28,627 bases of DNA. Source: Chrysochromulina tobinii (Eukaryota; Haptophyta; Prymnesiales; Chrysochromulinaceae). The stretch spans positions 1 through 28,627 of the forward strand of contig JWZX01002266.1 in the NCBI GenBank assembly GCA_001275005.1, in the 5' to 3' direction. Shown one piece after another: positions 25,952-28,627 of the stretch (position 1 is the first letter of the stretch; each line of letters starts with the position of its first letter). Below the pieces are notes generated by a model. It was not told the origin of the DNA. It saw nothing but the letters and a program-made list of their open reading frames with translations, and ran no database searches. A program made the translations under genes and the position numbers.

Positions 25952-28627
25952 TCACACCGGGCGGTACGAATGGGGCTTCTTCCAAGTCGAAGTCACCCCG
26001 TCACTCCAGTACGGGCGGCCCGTGCGGTCGTAATGCATCACCCACTCGGGCTCAGCGCTCTCTCCACTCTCTCCCATGCTACTCGTATCGCAGACCCCTT
26101 GGGTCTCACTCAGTGGCTGCCGCTCGTACTCATCGCCCGCCGCGCGCCCCGGCCGCAGCTTCTTGGCGATGTCGAGTACTACGCCGCCGCCGGGACCCGT
26201 GGCTCGACGAAACACGAGGCACGCGAGCATAAAGAGCACGCCCGCAGCGGGCAGCACCCATCGTACGAGGGGCACCTCCTCTGAAGCTGCGCGGGAGGGC
26301 TCCAGCGCAGCTTCGAGCACTGCGAGCCACGGCTTAGGCGGCGTTGTGTCGAGCTCGGCGAACAAGGGCGCGGCGGCATGCACTGTGCCCGTCAGCGTGA
26401 GCGTGCCTAGCGCGACCCACGCGCCGTCGTAGTACTCGTCAACGGGCATCTGGCTCAACAGCACGGCGGCGATGTCGAGGCTGGCGGACTGGTCGTCCAG
26501 TGCCTGACGCCCGGGATCGCGCACGTCTCCAAGAGGGGGCACCATGAGTGCAGCGGCGATGGGCGTCAGCATAAAGGCACGTCCCGTCCAGTTGGCATGC
26601 ACGCTCGTGACAGCGCAACTCGATGGCGTCTCCAGCCGCAAGCCCTCGCATGTCTCCGGCGCAGTGCAAGTACCCAAGGACATACGCCTTGGCTCGTCGT
26701 GTGCGTGTAAGGCGCCAGCTGTGACCACCGCTCCAGACGCACTAGCCGCCGCATCGCTGCCCGCCGCCGCGCTGCTCGCTGCCACGCCATCGTAGTGTGC
26801 GAGCTTGGGCACCACATGAGCGCCAACAGCGCGTGAGAAGCGAGCTGCCTCGCCGCTCCCAAACCAGATCGCATCCAGAGCGACGCGCCATAGCGTGCGG
26901 CCGGCCTCCGAGCCAAACTCGGCAGCGGGCGTTCCGCTGCCCGAGCACGATGCGCTGCCCGGGCGCCAGTCGTGCCATTGCTCCCGCGCCTGCGCTGCCG
27001 CGCCCGTCGGCAGCTCACCCTGCGCGGCCACCCACCAATTCGGCACCAGGCCGGTGGGCGCGCATTGTGCCTCGTCCAGCAGGGAGTACGAGGTCTCAAT
27101 GAGCGCCTCCCAATCGGAGGATATCTCGGCCTTTTGGGCGGCGCTCGCCGCGCTGCCCACGACGGCGCCGTGCGAGTCCATGAAGAGTCGGAAGACGCGA
27201 TAGTGCGCGGGCGCGAGGTACGATGGGTTCAGGCAGTCCCATCCCCCCCAGCAGGAACCTAGCTTGACGATCCTCTCGGGCCGGCCGTTGGAGGCGAGGC
27301 GCGTCGGGTGCGGCTGGGTGGAATGGACGAGAAAGGAGTGGCATGACTGATAGGCCCAGCGCGCGAGGTGCAGCCACCACGTGGGCCGTGGTACCTGCGC
27401 CTTCGTCGCGAGCAGCAGCACAATCATGCCGAGGATCGCGTCCTCGTCGCCGTCTGGCGCCGAGCCGGTGCCTACCTCGCCCATCGCCTGGTTGTCAAAC
27501 TTCCACGACGGCAAGCACGGGAAGCCAATAGGCTCAGCGTTGGCCGCCGCCTCCTCGGCAGAGCCTGGCCGGGGGCAAGGGTCGCACTCCCCGGGCTTGG
27601 CGCCGGTAGCACACCATTCGGCGCCGTCGCACTGCCAGCCGGGGCACCAGCTCGGGCACTCGGCCGCCGGGTTGGGCGTGAACCCATCCCTCGCGCCCTC
27701 GCCGCACAAGGGCCCGGTCTGGCACGACGTCCCGCCAAGCCGCCGGCGCTTCGCCGTGCGCTCTCCCATTGTTCGCCAGCCGAGGAACGTGGCGTACGCC
27801 CGCTCGGTGAGCTCGATGCGTCTCTCGTGATCCGCGGGGAGCGCTGCGAGCATCAGGGACGAGAGGAGGAGGCCGTAGCCCTGCCCCTCGCTGATGACGC
27901 CGCCTGCGGCGCCGCCCGACGATAAGACCACCCGTGCCTCTCCCGGTGCGCCTGCGCGCTCGCCGGCCGGCACAATGGCCGTTAGACGGTAGTAGAAGGC
28001 GTCGAGGCGACGAAGGCTCATCGCGAGGCCTGCGGCGCGGCGCCATGAGGCCGACGACGGGTGCAGCAGCTCCTCAGGTGAGACGCGAGGCAGGATGGGG
28101 CGCGGCGATGGGGGTGGCTCCACCGGCAGCGGGGGCGGCGCCGGCGGGCAAGGGTCGCAATCCCGGGGCTTGGGCGCCGGTAGCACACCATTCGGCGCCG
28201 TCGCACTGCCAGCCTGGGCACCAGCTCGGGCACTCGGCAGGCGGTGGCGGCGGCAGCGGCGGTTCGAGGGAGGGGGAGGAGGGCGGAGAAGTGGGGCGGA
28301 GATGGTGCACCGGAGCGGGTGCCTGATCGGGCTCCCAAGTCCCGGGGCATTCCCAATGCTCGTTGCTTGTGCACGGCTCTGCAGGAACCACCCGGCAGAG
28401 CGCAAACCGCTTGCCGACCGACTTGAAGCAGCCGTGCCGCTCGTCTGCACAGCAGCGCGTCTCCCAGCACCGCTGCCCCGCGGCCGAACACTCGCCATGG
28501 GGCGTCACTGACGAGGGTGGCGATGAGGCAGGTGGCGCAGGTGAGGCGGCGGGCGCGGCGGCGGGAGGCTCGGCGGACGCGGCGGCGAGCGGGGCGGGCT
28601 GAGTGGGTGAGGGAGTCGGGGGGTGGG
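25952..28627 (-). CDS. Membrane-anchored GH8 family glycoside hydrolase with cytosolic WW domain (5' partial, one frameshift)
   Basis: Residue numbers follow the 848-codon frame at 28498-25952. GH8 enzymes cleave beta-1,4-linked glucans, xylans or chitosan. Key blocks: ISEGQGYGLLLSSLML (202-217, catalytic Glu204), APDGDEDAILGMIVLLLA (347-364, the DGD active-site block), PSYLAPAHYRVF (425-436) and FGSEAGRTLWRVALDAIW (528-545). A Cys/Trp module (CPSWCPGWQCDGAEWC, 281-296) is inserted between the two active-site blocks. A membrane helix (WVLPAAGVLFMLACLVF, about 745-761) precedes a cytosolic tail with a WW-like domain (W819, YW 830-831, W839, P842). A near-copy of the module precedes the catalytic domain in another frame, joined by a one-base shift at 28172-28174. 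That frame runs upstream through a Cys-rich segment (CSAAGQRCWETRCC...) to the window edge. So the N-terminus is incomplete here. Confidence 0.82.
27575..27664 (-). repeat. Duplicated Trp/Cys module, inner copy
   Basis: About 90 bp nearly identical to 28148-28240 (a few substitutions plus one base fewer). It encodes CPSWCPGWQCDGAEWC and the KPGECDPCP tail inside the GH8 catalytic domain, in the main frame. The other copy precedes the catalytic domain. Confidence 0.9.
28148..28240 (-). repeat. Duplicated Trp/Cys module, outer copy, with one extra base
   Basis: Matches 27575-27664 but has GGG at 28172-28174 where the inner copy has GG. As a result the module start is in one frame and its DCDPCP end is in the next. 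The upstream frame stops at 28074 if not corrected. Confidence 0.88.

Overview
The window reads as nuclear DNA of a GC-rich, intron-poor eukaryotic alga. Evidence seen in the sequence: long single-exon genes for an oxysterol-binding protein, EF-hand/LRR protein, chromo-barrel protein and WW-domain protein; a tetratricopeptide protein whose N-terminus looks like a signal peptide, transit region and thylakoid twin-arginine signal; proline-rich wall-type proteins with tryptophan/cysteine modules; a decayed LINE retrotransposon; and a few GT-AG intron-like gaps. A haptophyte is my best inference; a pelagophyte or another secondary-plastid alga is not excluded. No bacterial operon structure, ribosomal RNA, tRNA or CRISPR array is seen.

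Layout. Bases 1-5 kb are gene-poor and repeat-rich: a 27-bp minisatellite (87-221), a possible spliced minus-strand gene (566-1003), a 5'-truncated, frameshifted LINE tail (1217-2135) and unassigned sequence with a few exon-like fragments. Bases 5-22 kb are a plus-strand gene run: a VIT/Ccc1 iron/manganese transporter (4971-5864), a Cys/His-motif protein with an internal duplication (6123-7118), a thylakoid-lumen TPR protein (7495-8415), a glutathione S-transferase (8835-9548), a HAD phosphatase-like protein of the RNA-repair-associated type (10284-12290), a proline-rich single-pass surface protein (12570-14759), an ORP/OSBP lipid-transfer protein with a membrane anchor (15578-17659), and a large four-EF-hand, TIR-like, LRR protein (17849-21505). 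From 22 kb on, a minus-strand glycosyltransferase-like gene (21850-22647) lies head-to-head with an FKBP gene fragment (22858-23047). A plus-strand StART-like/helical/chromo-barrel protein (23330-25768) then converges on a minus-strand membrane-anchored GH8 glycosidase (25952 to the window edge).

How they relate. There is no single pathway. Two themes recur: cell surface and endomembrane (proline-rich wall protein, GH8 enzyme, glycosyltransferase-like protein, lipid-transfer proteins) and stress or signalling (GST with bZIP-type palindromes, metal transporter, Ca2+-binding TIR-like/LRR protein). The most novel-looking items are the EF-hand/TIR-like/LRR architecture, the transmembrane GH8 glycosidase with a cytosolic WW domain, and the oxysterol-binding-type protein that has lost the diagnostic His-His pair.
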